This document shows positions 63,959-64,000 of a DNA stretch of 64,000 bases, in pieces; position 1 is the stretch's first letter, and the number at the start of each line of letters is the position of its first letter. The notes beneath the pieces are model-generated. The model worked only from the letters and a program-made list of their open reading frames with translations, was not told the DNA's origin and searched no databases. The position numbers and the translations under genes are program-made. This DNA comes from Nonomuraea africana (GTDB taxonomy: Bacteria > Actinomycetota > Actinomycetes > Streptosporangiales > Streptosporangiaceae), in the NCBI RefSeq assembly GCF_014873535.1, contig NZ_JADBEF010000001.1, positions 2,418,001-2,482,000 on the forward strand, in the 5' to 3' direction.

Positions 63959-64000
63959 GCGGCGGCTCCGTCGGTCCTGGTGACTACTCCACTGCGCCGA

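Overview
The window is very GC-rich DNA with dense, often overlapping genes and the repertoire of a filamentous actinomycete: LAL-type LuxR, PucR, CGNR, TetR and Lrp regulators, a DUF397 protein, Tat-exported enzymes, CBM-carrying secreted proteins, and many starts that look leaderless (TANNNT six or seven bases before the start codon). Frequent AGG arginine codons and the gene mix fit the Streptosporangiales (Nonomuraea, Streptosporangium or a relative). This placement is inference. I see no rRNA, tRNA, CRISPR array, insertion sequence or phage.

Layout. 0.2-5.8 kb: small proteins, a DUF998 membrane protein divergent from a methyltransferase across a perfect palindrome, a repeat-rich spacer, and a TetR/flavin monooxygenase pair. 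5.9-9.0 kb: a secreted thioredoxin-like lipoprotein with its CcdA-type partner, then a beta-lactamase-fold serine hydrolase. 9.3-10.8 kb: an epoxide-hydrolase-like enzyme divergent from a CGNR protein, across four regularly spaced half-sites. 11-17.6 kb: a Tat-exported phospholipase C, a TraB/TIKI-like protein, a lipoprotein and a large LuxR regulator. 17.7-22.7 kb: a tandem GNAT, then an esterase fused to a complete virginiamycin B lyase, translationally coupled to a Vat-type streptogramin A acetyltransferase, then a histidine kinase with no adjacent response regulator. 22.8-30.7 kb: GH2 beta-galactosidase, a membrane protein with its own winged-helix regulator and operators, a stand-alone second EF-Tu with changes at two known elfamycin-resistance positions, an SDR and a GH15 trehalase/glucoamylase-like enzyme.

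30.8-46.3 kb is a peptide-catabolic island: an S9 peptidase, three beta-lactamase-fold hydrolases, a PucR regulator and a dipeptide ABC transporter with a permease-ATPase fusion. Facing them are a GNAT protein, an M19 dipeptidase and an enolase-superfamily N-acylamino acid racemase/OSBS homologue. Together they could import peptides, cut them and recycle D-residues by succinylation and racemisation. 46.4-50.1 kb: two gene remnants, then an inositol-like sugar operon (Gfo/Idh dehydrogenase, IolE-like isomerase, Cgl0158-like aldolase) containing a 91-residue repeat ORF. 50.2-57.2 kb: a second dipeptide ABC operon ending in an M24-fold protein that has lost its metal ligands, divergent from an Lrp regulator. 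57.4-64 kb: a secreted PQQ sugar dehydrogenase with two CBM and two FN3 domains, a Tat-exported polysaccharide lyase-like protein with the same CBM, a DUF397 protein, an MFS exporter and an SGNH hydrolase.

The most interesting parts are the esterase-Vgb fusion with Vat, the altered EF-Tu, and the peptide/D-amino-acid island.
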